In this document: in pieces, positions 1-6,527 of the stretch
How the letters are laid out: each line of letters starts with the position of its first letter
Numbering within the stretch: the first letter of the stretch is position 1
NCBI GenBank assembly: GCA_041665305.1
Contig: JBAYJD010000027.1
Coordinates: 1-41,748 of the forward strand
Source of the DNA: YA12-FULL-51-18 sp041665305
GTDB lineage: Bacteria; Elusimicrobiota; Elusimicrobia; Elusimicrobiales; UBA9959
Length of the DNA stretch: 41,748 nt
Direction of reading: 5' to 3'
Translations under genes and position numbers: made by a program
Notes under the pieces: model-generated
What the model saw: only the letters and a program-made list of their open reading frames with translations
What the model was told of the DNA's origin: nothing
The model's database searches: none

Positions 1-120
1 AGCCGAGCCGAAGTTGCGCGAAACGCGCAGGCTCCAATGAACCTGTAAGTTTCGCGCAACAAAGGTGCAGGCAAAAAACGGCGATTGCAGCCAAAATTCC
101 TTATGTCGGACAGGCTCCTA
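1..120. repeat. Terminal 120-bp dispersed repeat, left copy (inverted relative to 41629-41748)
   Basis: Bases 1-120 match the reverse complement of 41629-41748 at 118 of 120 positions (differences at 1 and 7). Inside is a strong stem-loop: GTTGCGCGAAAC at 13-24 pairs perfectly with GTTTCGCGCAAC at 49-60, with an inner CAGG/CCTG pair (28-31 / 42-45). CAGGCTCC occurs twice (28-35 and 111-118). No ORF of useful size lies in it. It may be the end of an insertion sequence or a non-autonomous palindromic element. Both window ends stopping in the same repeat is what assembly breakage at a multicopy element produces, although a true inverted flank of the segment cannot be excluded. Confidence 0.9.
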
Positions 121-175
121 GGGCAATAGCCCGGAGGCGCCTGGGGCTTTGTGTCAATAACCGGAGGTTAATAAT

Positions 176-673
176 ATGGCTAACGACTTCAGTTTCGACG
201 TGGTTTCAAAGGTGGAATATACGGTGGTGGACGAGGCTATCGCGATCGCGATGAAGGAGGTCATAAACCGTTATGACTTCAAAGACTCAAAGTCCGAGAT
301 CTCGTTCGACAAAAAGAACAACAGCATCCTGCTTCAGTCCTGCGATGATTATAAAGTGAAGGCGCTTTTCGATGTGCTCCTTACGAAGCTTTCAAAACGC
401 GGCCTTCCGCTGAAGAACTTCGAACCGCAGAAGGTCGAGAGCGCTCTGGGCGGAACGGCCAAGCAGGCGGTAAAAGTGCAGCAGGGCATACCCCAGGACA
501 AGGCCAAAGAGATCGTGAAGTCCATCAAAGAGCATAAGCTGAAGGCCAATGTTTCCATACAGGGGGATACTCTGCGCGTTACTTCCAAATCCAAGGATGA
601 GCTCCAGACCGTGATGGGTCTTCTGCGCGCCGGGGATTTCGGCGTGGCCCTTCAGTTCGAGAATTTCAGGTAA
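176..673 (+). CDS. yajQ: YajQ family nucleotide-binding protein
   Basis: A 165-residue protein of the usual family length. It opens with NDFSFDVVSKVEY, carries the family's KEVINRYDFKDSKSEI segment near residues 28-43, and ends in the typical GDFGVALQFENFR. YajQ proteins are small cytosolic two-domain proteins; in Xanthomonas and Pseudomonas relatives they bind cyclic di-GMP and influence transcription, and older names are UPF0234 and nucleotide-binding protein. The ATG at 176 follows a clear GGAGG at 163-167. It is the first gene of a rightward group with hutI 49 bases later. Family assignment is secure; a c-di-GMP role in this organism is inferred only. Confidence 0.93.
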   Translation: MANDFSFDVVSKVEYTVVDEAIAIAMKEVINRYDFKDSKSEISFDKKNNSILLQSCDDYKVKALFDVLLTKLSKRGLPLKNFEPQKVESALGGTAKQAVKVQQGIPQDKAKEIVKSIKEHKLKANVSIQGDTLRVTSKSKDELQTVMGLLRAGDFGVALQFENFR

Positions 674-675
674 AA

Positions 676-696
676 GCAAAAAGCGAAGGCTTTTGC
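676..696 (+). other. Small intergenic stem-loop between yajQ and hutI
   Basis: GC-AAAA-(bulged A)-GC at 676-684 pairs with GC-TTTT-GC at 689-696 around a GAAG loop, just after the yajQ stop codon. There is no following T-tract, so it is more likely an mRNA 3' stabiliser or attenuator than a full terminator. Confidence 0.35.
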
Positions 697-722
697 CGCC
701 GTGCGGAACGAGCGGGGAATTT

Positions 723-1976
723 ATGGCTTTACTATTGACCGGCATCACACAATTGCTGACCTTTAAGGGGTCCGCCGCGCCGCGTTCCGGCCGCGGGCAG
801 GGGTTTGTCGGCCTTGTTAAGGACGGCGCCGTCCTCATCGAGCGCGGCCTCGTCAGATCGGCCGGGACGGAAAAAGAGGTGATGCGCCATCCGCTGGCGA
901 AAAAGGCCCGGGCCATGAAGGCGGCCGGCGTGGCCCTGCCGGCTTTTGTCGACAGCCATACCCACGCGGTCTTCGCCGAGCCCCGGCTCGGGGATTTCTC
1001 GCTGCGCACCCAGGGCGCGACTTACGCCGAGATCAAGGCCGGAGGCGGAGGGATCCTTTCAAGCGTCAGGGCGGTCCGCCGCCAGGCTCCGGCAAAAATG
1101 GCCGAACAGCTGGTGGAGCGCGCCGAGCGGTTCCTTGAATGCGGCACGGGCACGATAGAAGTGAAAAGCGGCTACGGCCTGGACAAAGCCTCGGAGTTTA
1201 AAACCCTCAAGGCGGTAAAGGCCGCCTCGGGGCGCACGCGGCTTGAGATGCTGCCCACGCTTCTGTCGGCGCACGCCGTGCCTCCGGAATTCGAGGGCGA
1301 CTCGAAAAAATATCTGCGTTTCGTGCTCTCGGAAATAGTCCCCGAAGTCGTTTCAAAAAAACTGGCCCTGTTCGCCGATATCTTCTGCGAAAGGGGTTAT
1401 TTTACCCCCGGTGAAAGTTTGTCTTACCTTAAGGCCTGCGGGGAGGCGGGGCTTATCCCCAAGATCCACGCCGAGCAGCTCTCCAATTACGGCGGCTCCA
1501 TAGCCGGGGCCCGGGCCGGAGCCGTGAGCGCGGATCACGCCGATTACGCGGAGCTCCGGGACCTGCGGGCCATGCGCCGCGCGGGGACCATCGCCACGCT
1601 CCTGCCGGTTTCCAATTTCTTCCTCGGACTTTCCCGCTACCCCGACGCCCGCGCTTTTATAGCCGAAGGCGTGCCTGTGGCCCTGGCCACCGATTTCAAT
1701 CCCGGCACCTCGCCCTGCTGGAATATGCAGCTTGTGCTTTCCGCGGCCTGCACCCACATGAAGATGACCCCGGAGGAGGCTCTTTGCGCCGCCACTATCA
1801 ACGGGGCCTGCGCCCTGAGGGCCGGCGGCCGCCTGGGCTCCATAGAGCCGGGCAAGCAGGCCGATATTTCAATTTTTGACGCTTCGGATTACAGGGAATT
1901 GTGCTATTATTTCGGCGCGAACCTCAACAAAATGACCATAAAGAAAGGCGAGATCGCGTATTGCGGGAAACCCTGA
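723..1976 (+). CDS. hutI: Imidazolonepropionase (histidine degradation)
   Basis: A 417-residue amidohydrolase that hydrolyses 4-imidazolone-5-propanoate to N-formimidoyl-glutamate, the third step of the Hut pathway. Visible metal and substrate motifs are VDSHTHAVFAEPR (HxH), LSAHAVPPEF, KIHAEQLSNYGG and ATDFNPGTSP, all characteristic of HutI rather than generic amidohydrolases. An in-frame TTG lies upstream at 693, but the ATG at 723 with a purine-rich GGGGAA just before it gives the expected N-terminus. HutH, HutU and a formimidoylglutamate enzyme are absent from the window, so the rest of the pathway must be elsewhere or missing. It lies 45 bases upstream of a HAD phosphatase gene on the same strand. 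Confidence 0.93.
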   Translation: MALLLTGITQLLTFKGSAAPRSGRGQGFVGLVKDGAVLIERGLVRSAGTEKEVMRHPLAKKARAMKAAGVALPAFVDSHTHAVFAEPRLGDFSLRTQGATYAEIKAGGGGILSSVRAVRRQAPAKMAEQLVERAERFLECGTGTIEVKSGYGLDKASEFKTLKAVKAASGRTRLEMLPTLLSAHAVPPEFEGDSKKYLRFVLSEIVPEVVSKKLALFADIFCERGYFTPGESLSYLKACGEAGLIPKIHAEQLSNYGGSIAGARAGAVSADHADYAELRDLRAMRRAGTIATLLPVSNFFLGLSRYPDARAFIAEGVPVALATDFNPGTSPCWNMQLVLSAACTHMKMTPEEALCAATINGACALRAGGRLGSIEPGKQADISIFDASDYRELCYYFGANLNKMTIKKGEIAYCGKP

Positions 1977-1982
1977 CGAAGC

Positions 1983-2001
1983 GTCGTTTTACGACATTTT
2001 A
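1983..2001. repeat. Dispersed palindromic element (CG-TTTTA-CG family), truncated copy
   Basis: GTCG-TTTTA-CGACATTTTA follows the hutI stop codon within 7 bases. The right arm and TTTTA loop match the other copies at 9159-9183, 12501-12525 and 33641-33665; the left arm is reduced to GTCG, apparently because hutI sequence abuts it. It may act as a weak terminator or mRNA-end structure. Confidence 0.5.
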
Positions 2002-2021
2002 TTAAGTCTGGAGGAGCTACA

Positions 2022-2867
2022 GTGAAAATCGTATTATTCGACATCGACGGCACGCTTATAAAGGCCGGCGGCGCGGGCGCCAGGGGGGTGAACAAGGCCA
2101 TAAAGGAAATGTGCGGCGTGGATAAGGTATGCGACAAATTCTCTTTGCAGGGAGCCACTGATAAGGAGAATTTTACCACCGCTTTCAAGCACGCCTGCGG
2201 AAGAAAACCGACCGCCGGGGAGTTCCGCCGGCTTGAGATAAAATATCTGTCTTTCCTGCCCGGGGAGGTCAAGAGCTCCATAAAGGCTAAAAAGTATTCC
2301 AAGCTTAACGGCGTAGAGAAGCTCCTTGTCATGCTTTCAAAAAGAAAGGATGTTCTGGTCGGGCTGGGGACGGGTAATCTGAAGGGCGGCGCGCTGATAA
2401 AGCTCGAACCCTCCGGCCTGGGCAAATATTTCGCTTTCGGGGGCTATGGCTGCGATTCCCATATAAGGAGCCGGGTCCTGATGAAAGCGGTGGAGCGCGC
2501 GGAGAAGCTTCTGAAGACCAGGGTAAGGCCGGCCGATGTTTTTGTGATAGGTGACACGCACCTGGATGTGGCCGCCGCCAAGGACGCGGGGTATCATTCC
2601 GCGGCCGTCCTGGACGGTTTCGGGGACCCGAACCTGGTGCTGCGCAGCGGCGCGGAACTGATAGTCAAGGATTTTAAGGACCTCTACCCATGGCTTATCT
2701 GGCTTGGGCTTGAGAAGGACTCCAAAGGGGTGCGCCGCGGAACTTACATCTGTCCGGATTCTCCCATCGAACACGCCCATTACGGCCGCACCGGCATGGA
2801 TGTGAAGGACATCGACGATAATATGCGCGCGCTCAGGGCGCTGAAACGCAAATCGGTTAGGGGGTGA
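2022..2867 (+). CDS. HAD-superfamily phosphatase, phosphoglycolate phosphatase-like
   Basis: A 281-residue cytosolic hydrolase. Motif I is FDIDGTLI at residues 5-12 (nucleophile and acid aspartates), motif II is GLGTGN near residue 115, and motif IV is VIGDTHLDVAAAKDAG around 183-198. The large cap between motifs I and II fits HAD subfamily IA, the group that includes phosphoglycolate and pyrophosphate phosphatases; the substrate cannot be read from sequence. The GTG start has an excellent GGAGGAG at 2010-2016. The last about 60 residues (after GLEKDSKGV) extend beyond a typical Gph protein. It sits between hutI and a sugar-isomerase-like gene, separated from the latter by a heptamer repeat array. 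Confidence 0.8.
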   Translation: MKIVLFDIDGTLIKAGGAGARGVNKAIKEMCGVDKVCDKFSLQGATDKENFTTAFKHACGRKPTAGEFRRLEIKYLSFLPGEVKSSIKAKKYSKLNGVEKLLVMLSKRKDVLVGLGTGNLKGGALIKLEPSGLGKYFAFGGYGCDSHIRSRVLMKAVERAEKLLKTRVRPADVFVIGDTHLDVAAAKDAGYHSAAVLDGFGDPNLVLRSGAELIVKDFKDLYPWLIWLGLEKDSKGVRRGTYICPDSPIEHAHYGRTGMDVKDIDDNMRALRALKRKSVRG

Positions 2868-2873
2868 GGGGGG

Positions 2874-2912
2874 AAGGCTGAAGGCTGAAGGCTGAAGGCT
2901 GAAACAGCCTTC
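2874..2912. repeat. AAGGCTG heptamer array ending in an inverted half-repeat
   Basis: Four perfect tandem copies of AAGGCTG cover 2874-2901. The last GAAGGCTG (2894-2901) is followed after AAA by CAGCCTTC (2905-2912), its exact inverse, giving an 8-bp hairpin. The same heptamer appears at 17194-17221, 18237-18264 and around the four-helix-bundle gene at 25971-26387. Here it lies in the gap between the HAD and SIS genes, 6 bases after the HAD stop codon. Confidence 0.85.
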
Positions 2913-2936
2913 TATTTGCTTGCTTCCGGAGGATTT

Positions 2937-3941
2937 ATGAAACCGCAGGATACGCTGACCTACAAAGATATAATGGAGATCCCTTCCCTGCTGGAGGACT
3001 TTTCACGCCGGGCCCCGGGGTTCGGAGCCGCCGCGTTAAGATCGAAGGACAAGGCGGTGTATCTGGTCGGCCGCGGCTCGTCGGGGAACGCCACGCTTTT
3101 TGCCAAGTATATCTGGGAAGTATATTCCGGCGTCATCACCAATTTCATTCATCCGCATTCCATTTTTGAGGCGCGCGTCCCCCTGCGTTTCAAGGATCAG
3201 TCGGTCTGGGCTTTTTCACAGTCCGGCAAAAGTTCGGATATAGTCGCGGCCCTGAAAAAGCTGATAAGTTGGGGCGCCAGAGGGGTGGCCGTCACCAACG
3301 AGCCCGACCTGAAAGCCAACCCGCTGGCCCGCCTGGCCGGTTCCCATATCCTGCTTTCCGGTTCCAGGGAAGTGCCGGTGGCGGCGACCAAGAGTTTTAT
3401 CCTGCAGCTCTGGGCTGTTTTGTGGACGGCCAGGCTTTGGAGCGGCTGCTTTAAAGATAAAGATTTTACCGATACTATCGCGCTTATCAGGGAGTTCCTA
3501 GCTTCCGGGTTCGATCCGTCCAAGGCGGGTTTCTGGCCGAAGCTTAGAAAAGCGGGCGTTATAGGTTTTGTAGGCCGAGGGCCCTACAACGCCGTGGCCG
3601 ACGATTCGGCTCTTAAGTTCAGGGAGATGGCCAGGGCGCACGCTTTGGGCTATTCCGCAGCGGAGTTCCTGCACGGCCCGGTCGGCGCGTACACTTCAAA
3701 AGATTTCGTATTTCTTTTCAGCCCCTCAAAGGAACTGCCGGACGACATGGAACAGGTGAGACTGGCTTTGAATGACAGGAAGACCCCTTACTGCGTGATA
3801 GCGCCGGCGAAGGGCAGGTTCCCTTTCAATTGCCTGCTGGCCGACATCGAGATAAAGCTTACGGCCCTGCATCTGGCAGCTGCCAAAGGCCTGAACCCCG
3901 ACAACCCCAAAGGCCTGAACAAGGTCACCCAGACCTTTTAA
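2937..3941 (+). CDS. Double-SIS-domain sugar-phosphate isomerase (GlmS C-terminal/AgaS-like)
   Basis: A 334-residue protein with two SIS (sugar isomerase) domains. The first has VYLVGRGSSGNA, WAFSQSGKSSDIV and VPVAATKSFILQLW; the second has IGFVGRGPYNAVADDSALKFR and AAEFLHGPVGAY. This matches the isomerase half of GlmS and stand-alone relatives (AgaS, FrlB) that act on amino-sugar or fructosamine phosphates, but lacks the glutaminase domain, so it is not GlmS itself. A further in-frame start lies at 2916; ATG 2937 is chosen because GGAGG stands six bases before it. The exact substrate is unknown; pairing with the HAD phosphatase upstream would fit sugar-phosphate turnover. Confidence 0.85.
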   Translation: MKPQDTLTYKDIMEIPSLLEDFSRRAPGFGAAALRSKDKAVYLVGRGSSGNATLFAKYIWEVYSGVITNFIHPHSIFEARVPLRFKDQSVWAFSQSGKSSDIVAALKKLISWGARGVAVTNEPDLKANPLARLAGSHILLSGSREVPVAATKSFILQLWAVLWTARLWSGCFKDKDFTDTIALIREFLASGFDPSKAGFWPKLRKAGVIGFVGRGPYNAVADDSALKFREMARAHALGYSAAEFLHGPVGAYTSKDFVFLFSPSKELPDDMEQVRLALNDRKTPYCVIAPAKGRFPFNCLLADIEIKLTALHLAAAKGLNPDNPKGLNKVTQTF

Positions 3942-4017
3942 CCTGAATTCCGCAGTTCAAGATGGTTCTCATCGGCGGAATCAGGGGCTGGAATTATTCC
4001 GTGAAGTTTTCAGAGGC

Positions 4018-5187
4018 TCAATAGCCCCAGTCCAGGGAACGGATCCTTTTCAGCGCTTCCCGGAGCACGGCGTCGGGTTCCGTAAGCGAGAACCTGACGA
4101 AGCCTTCCCCGAATTTGCCGAAGCCCGAGCCCGGCGCCGTCAGTATGGAAATTTTGTCCAGCATATAATAGACGGCGTCGAAGGAAGAGCGCCTGGCCGG
4201 GGGCCTGGCCCAGACGAAACAGCTTCCTCCCGGCCGGGTGAACTTCCAGCCGCTTTCGGCCAGTCCGTCGCAGAAAAATTCCGCCCTTTTCCTGAACCGG
4301 TCCCTTACCGGCGGCGTGAGGCGTTCGTGGTTCCTGAGGGCGAAAGCCGCGGCGTTCTGGATCGCGTTGAACGGGCCGGAGTCGATGTTCTCCTTCAGCT
4401 GGTTCAGGGCGCGCACTAATTTGCCGTTGCCGACCACCCAGCCTATGCGCCAACCGGCCATGCAATAGGTCTTGGAAACGGAATAAAATTCCACCGCCAC
4501 CTTGCGGGCGCCCGGCGCCTCCAGGATGCTCGGCGCCGGTTCGCCGAAATAGAGCTCGCAGTAGGCGGCGTCCTGCGCTATTATGACGCCGTTCTTCCCG
4601 GCCCATTTTATCAGGTCCTTGTAAAAATCCAACGACGCCGCCGCGCCCGTGGGGTTGTTGGGGTAATTCAGGAAGAACAGTTTCGCCTTTTCCGTTATTT
4701 TCCGGGGTATGGCGCCGAGGTCCGGCAGGAATCCGTTACCCTCCTCCAGAGGGACATCGTGGATGCGCCCGCCTGAAAGCAGCACGCCGGTCTTGTAAGT
4801 CGGATAGGTCGGGTCCGGGATAAGGCAGTAATCTCCGGCGTTCAGGACGGTGAACGGCAGGTGGGCGAGGCCTTCCTTGGAGCCTATAAGTATGGAAACC
4901 TCGTAGTCGCAGTGAAAGTCCAGTCCGTGGCGCCTTTTGTGCCAGGCGCAGATCTCCTTTCTCAGATTTTCATTGCCTTTGGTGTTCGGATATCTGTGAT
5001 TGGCGGCTTTGCGGACCTCCCGCGCGGCATAAGCCGCTATCTCCGGCGCGGTGGGCAGATCTGGGTCCCCTACCGCCAGGCTTATTATTTTCCTGCCTTT
5101 GGCTCTTTCAGCGCGTTCTTTTCTGTAAAGCTCTTCAAAAAGAAAAGGTTTGAATTGTTTCAGCTTGTCGCTTAGTTCTATTTTCAT
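4018..5187 (-). CDS. dapL: Class I/II aminotransferase, LL-diaminopimelate aminotransferase-like
   Basis: A 389-residue PLP enzyme. AVGDPDLPTAPEI at the N-terminus, NHRYPNTKGNENLRKEI, ILIGSKEGLAHLPF, DPTYPTYKTG, FFLNYPNNPTGA and the PLP-lysine motif SVSKTYCMAGWRIGW all follow DapL-type sequences, which convert tetrahydrodipicolinate directly to LL-diaminopimelate in lysine and peptidoglycan synthesis. The ATG at 5187 begins MKIELSDKLKQF; a longer in-frame start at 5253 would overlap ssnA. It starts only 4 bases after the ssnA stop, so it is the third gene of a leftward operon with a DPD-like reductase and an aminohydrolase. That context leaves open a catabolic amino-acid aminotransferase role. 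Confidence 0.78.
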   Translation of the reverse strand: MKIELSDKLKQFKPFLFEELYRKERAERAKGRKIISLAVGDPDLPTAPEIAAYAAREVRKAANHRYPNTKGNENLRKEICAWHKRRHGLDFHCDYEVSILIGSKEGLAHLPFTVLNAGDYCLIPDPTYPTYKTGVLLSGGRIHDVPLEEGNGFLPDLGAIPRKITEKAKLFFLNYPNNPTGAAASLDFYKDLIKWAGKNGVIIAQDAAYCELYFGEPAPSILEAPGARKVAVEFYSVSKTYCMAGWRIGWVVGNGKLVRALNQLKENIDSGPFNAIQNAAAFALRNHERLTPPVRDRFRKRAEFFCDGLAESGWKFTRPGGSCFVWARPPARRSSFDAVYYMLDKISILTAPGSGFGKFGEGFVRFSLTEPDAVLREALKRIRSLDWGY

Positions 5188-5191
5188 GGGT

Positions 5192-6514
5192 TTAAAACTT
5201 GTTCCAGAGTTTTTTTGCAAGTTCGGAGGATTTGCGGGAGATTTCCTCCTCATCTAGGTCAAGTTTGAGCTTTTTATTCTCCATCAGGACCCGGCCCGAG
5301 GCTATGGTGGTGTCTACGGCGCTCTGGGAAAGTCCGAACACCAGGTGGCCGTAAAAATTATCCGTTTCAAGCGGGGTGGGGGGGCGGTAGTCCAGCAGGA
5401 TAAGATCGGCGCAGAAGCCTTCCTTAAGGATCCCCACATTTTTAAACTGGCGGCAGGCTATCTCCGCGTTGTTGGCGAGCAGGGCGTAAACGGCTTCCCC
5501 GAAGCCCTGCGAGGGGTCGTGTTTCAGGTGCTGCAGCCACACCGCCGCCCGCACTTCCTCCAGCATATTGACCGTCATGGCGTCGGTCCCAAGCCCGACC
5601 AGGACGCCTTTTTTTGCCATGGCGGTTATGTCCGCTATGCCCACCGCGTTGTTGGCGTTCGACTGGGGGTTGTGGACCACCGCCGTGTGCGTGCGGGCCA
5701 GGATCTCCATTTCGCGCTCGTTTATATGCACGCAATGCGCGGCTATGGACCTCGGCCCCAGGATCCCGAAACCCTCCAGGCGTTCTATAACGCGCATCCT
5801 GTAATGCGCTTCGGCATAAAGCTGGTCCGCCTGGGATTCGGCGGCGTGAATATGAAAGCCGGTTTTCAGCGTATGGCCGCGGTAAGCCGCTTCCTCCATC
5901 GTGGCGTCGGTCACGGTGAACGAGGCGTGCAGGCCGAACATCGCCCTGATGCGGTTGTCTTGGAGCGCGGAGGCGTATTTTATGAATTCCGTGTTCTCTT
6001 CAAGCCCCGCCTGCGCGGGCTCTTTGCCGTCCCGGTCGGAAAGTTCGTAGCAGAGCGAGGCCCTGAGCCCGGTTTCCCTGACGGCCCGTTCTATGGACCT
6101 AAGCGAACCTTTCACGGCGAAGGGGCTGGCGTGATGGTCTATCAGCGTGGTAGTGCCTTTTCTGACGGCGTCTATCAGCGGCGTGAGCGCGCTGTAATAG
6201 GAATCCGCGTTGGTAAGTCGTTTATCCAGGCGCCACCAGAGGTTCTCCAGTACCTCGGTGAAGTTCCTGGAAGGCCCGGCTTTGCCGAGCCCGCGCGCGA
6301 AGGTGCTGTAGAAGTGCATGTGCGCGTTGATAAAACCGGGCATGGCCAGCTTCCCGGAACCGTCTATTACTTTCGAGTAGCGCCCCTTGAAGGATTTTTG
6401 CGGGCCGATCCTTTTAATAAGGCCGCCTTCGATCAGGATGGCGTGATTTTTCAGCAGTTTATTGCCGGCGCCCAGCGTGGCGATAAGAGCGTTCTTGATC
6501 AATATCGTTTTCAT
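5192..6514 (-). CDS. ssnA: SsnA-type putative aminohydrolase
   Basis: A 440-residue amidohydrolase. Family marks are INAHMHFYSTFARGL (metal HxH), LENLWWRLDKRL, TLIDHHASPFAVKGSL, GFHIHAAESQADQ, AAHCVHINE, VVHNPQSNANNAVG, GLGTDAMTVNMLEE and the late PTPLETDNFYGHLVFG. The LWWRLD, DHHASP...GSL and PTPL..DN..GH..FG blocks are particularly like E. coli SsnA rather than guanine deaminase. SsnA belongs to the anaerobic purine/urate catabolic gene set with YgfK and XdhD; its exact reaction is not certain. It begins about 13 bases after the DPD-like gene stop codon, with dapL close behind, so the three are co-transcribed. Confidence 0.85.
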   Translation of the reverse strand: MKTILIKNALIATLGAGNKLLKNHAILIEGGLIKRIGPQKSFKGRYSKVIDGSGKLAMPGFINAHMHFYSTFARGLGKAGPSRNFTEVLENLWWRLDKRLTNADSYYSALTPLIDAVRKGTTTLIDHHASPFAVKGSLRSIERAVRETGLRASLCYELSDRDGKEPAQAGLEENTEFIKYASALQDNRIRAMFGLHASFTVTDATMEEAAYRGHTLKTGFHIHAAESQADQLYAEAHYRMRVIERLEGFGILGPRSIAAHCVHINEREMEILARTHTAVVHNPQSNANNAVGIADITAMAKKGVLVGLGTDAMTVNMLEEVRAAVWLQHLKHDPSQGFGEAVYALLANNAEIACRQFKNVGILKEGFCADLILLDYRPPTPLETDNFYGHLVFGLSQSAVDTTIASGRVLMENKKLKLDLDEEEISRKSSELAKKLWNKF

Positions 6515-6527
6515 ATTGCGGGTGCGG